From positions 1 through 8,427 of the forward strand of contig WTAX01000471.1 of the NCBI GenBank assembly GCA_013139395.1: a DNA stretch of 8,427 nt, given 5' to 3'. The stretch is from Gammaproteobacteria bacterium (lineage in GTDB: Bacteria > Pseudomonadota > Gammaproteobacteria > GRL18). Positions within the stretch are counted from its first letter, which is position 1; each line of letters begins with the position of its first letter. The position numbers and the translations under genes are program-made. This document shows positions 8,301-8,427 of the stretch, piece by piece. The notes under the pieces are model-generated. The model worked only from the letters and a program-made list of their open reading frames with translations. It did not search any database and was not told where the DNA came from.

Positions 8301-8309
8301 GCTCCGGCA
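8298..8309. other. Chimeric junction between two unrelated genomes
   Basis: To the left is AT-rich pilQ; to the right is about two-thirds GC sequence encoding PurB on the other strand. Both proteins lose family resemblance within these dozen bases, so the exact breakpoint cannot be placed closer. No inverted terminal repeat, target duplication, att-like core or integrase is visible. An assembly or cloning artefact is the simplest reading. Confidence 0.85.
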
Positions 8310-8427
8310 GCAGCACCCGGCGGGATGGTTCCCATCTCGCCGTGTACGTCGCAGACCGCCAGTTCGACGGCGAGCCAGCGTCGATACTTGCCCTCTTCGG
8401 ACCAGATCGCGCTCATCTCGGGTCGCG
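8304..8427 (-). CDS. purB: Adenylosuccinate lyase PurB, N-terminal fragment from a GC-rich organism
   Basis: PurB cleaves adenylosuccinate and SAICAR in purine synthesis. Read from the window edge leftward, 41 codons give RPEMSAIWSEEGKYRRW, then LAVELAVCDVHGEMGTIP and PGAAAG. RPEM-x-x-IWSEE-x-KYRRWL-x-VELAV is the N-terminal signature of bacterial PurB; the true start should lie roughly five to ten codons beyond the edge. About 84 of 124 bases are G or C, against roughly 40% elsewhere. Beyond about 8304 the frame continues into antisense pilQ and stops at 8222, and that part is meaningless. The source taxon cannot be named from so short a piece. Confidence 0.8.

Noticed and set aside
8222..8416. 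64-codon minus-strand frame ending at 8222
   Set aside because: Only its first part (8304-8416) is PurB; the rest is antisense pilQ read across the chimeric join. I report just the PurB part.
8301..8427. PilQ continuing in frame to the window edge
   Set aside because: The frame is open, but the residues after RDTARNI do not match the expected secretin sequence and derive from the PurB antisense strand.

Overview
This window reads as a chromosomal fragment of an AT-rich (roughly 40% GC by eye) gammaproteobacterium. The gene order is malic enzyme, ponA, then divergent pilM-pilN-pilO-pilP-pilQ. It matches, from general knowledge, the arrangement around PA5046-PA5040 in Pseudomonas aeruginosa, although the base composition and codon use rule out Pseudomonas itself. 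The genus cannot be named from the sequence alone.

Layout. 3-170 (+) is the last 55 codons of a malic enzyme. 176-784 (-) is a 202-residue protein of a widespread but uncharacterised family with a degenerate nucleotidyltransferase-like core. It begins at a TTG codon and lies just downstream of ponA. 858-3311 (-) is a complete class A penicillin-binding protein 1A. 3312-3983 is a 672-base AT-rich divergent intergenic region with candidate promoters, one palindrome and one 10-bp tandem repeat. 3984-8300 (+) carries pilM, pilN, pilO and pilP complete, and the first 428 codons of pilQ.

How the genes work together. PilM (cytoplasmic, actin-like), PilN and PilO (inner membrane, periplasmic dimer) and PilP (lipoprotein) form the alignment subcomplex of the type IVa pilus. 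It links the inner-membrane motor to the outer-membrane secretin PilQ. PBP1a builds peptidoglycan on the other side of the shared regulatory region. In Pseudomonas the PilMNOP/Q complex crosses the wall next to that activity, but the two units are divergent here, so co-regulation is only possible, not shown.

Most important caution. The last ~125 bases (about 8301-8427) do not belong to this genome. At about 8301 pilQ stops making sense, GC content jumps to about two thirds, and the opposite strand encodes the start of adenylosuccinate lyase (PurB) from a GC-rich organism. No mobile-element signature is visible at the join, so an assembly or library chimera is the simplest explanation. Apart from that the window is a conventional housekeeping and pilus locus. 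I found no convincing undescribed system. The items worth a second look are the uncharacterised 202-residue protein, a perfect CRP-type half-site pair inside ponA, a palindrome over the predicted ponA promoter, and unusual gaps inside the pil operon.
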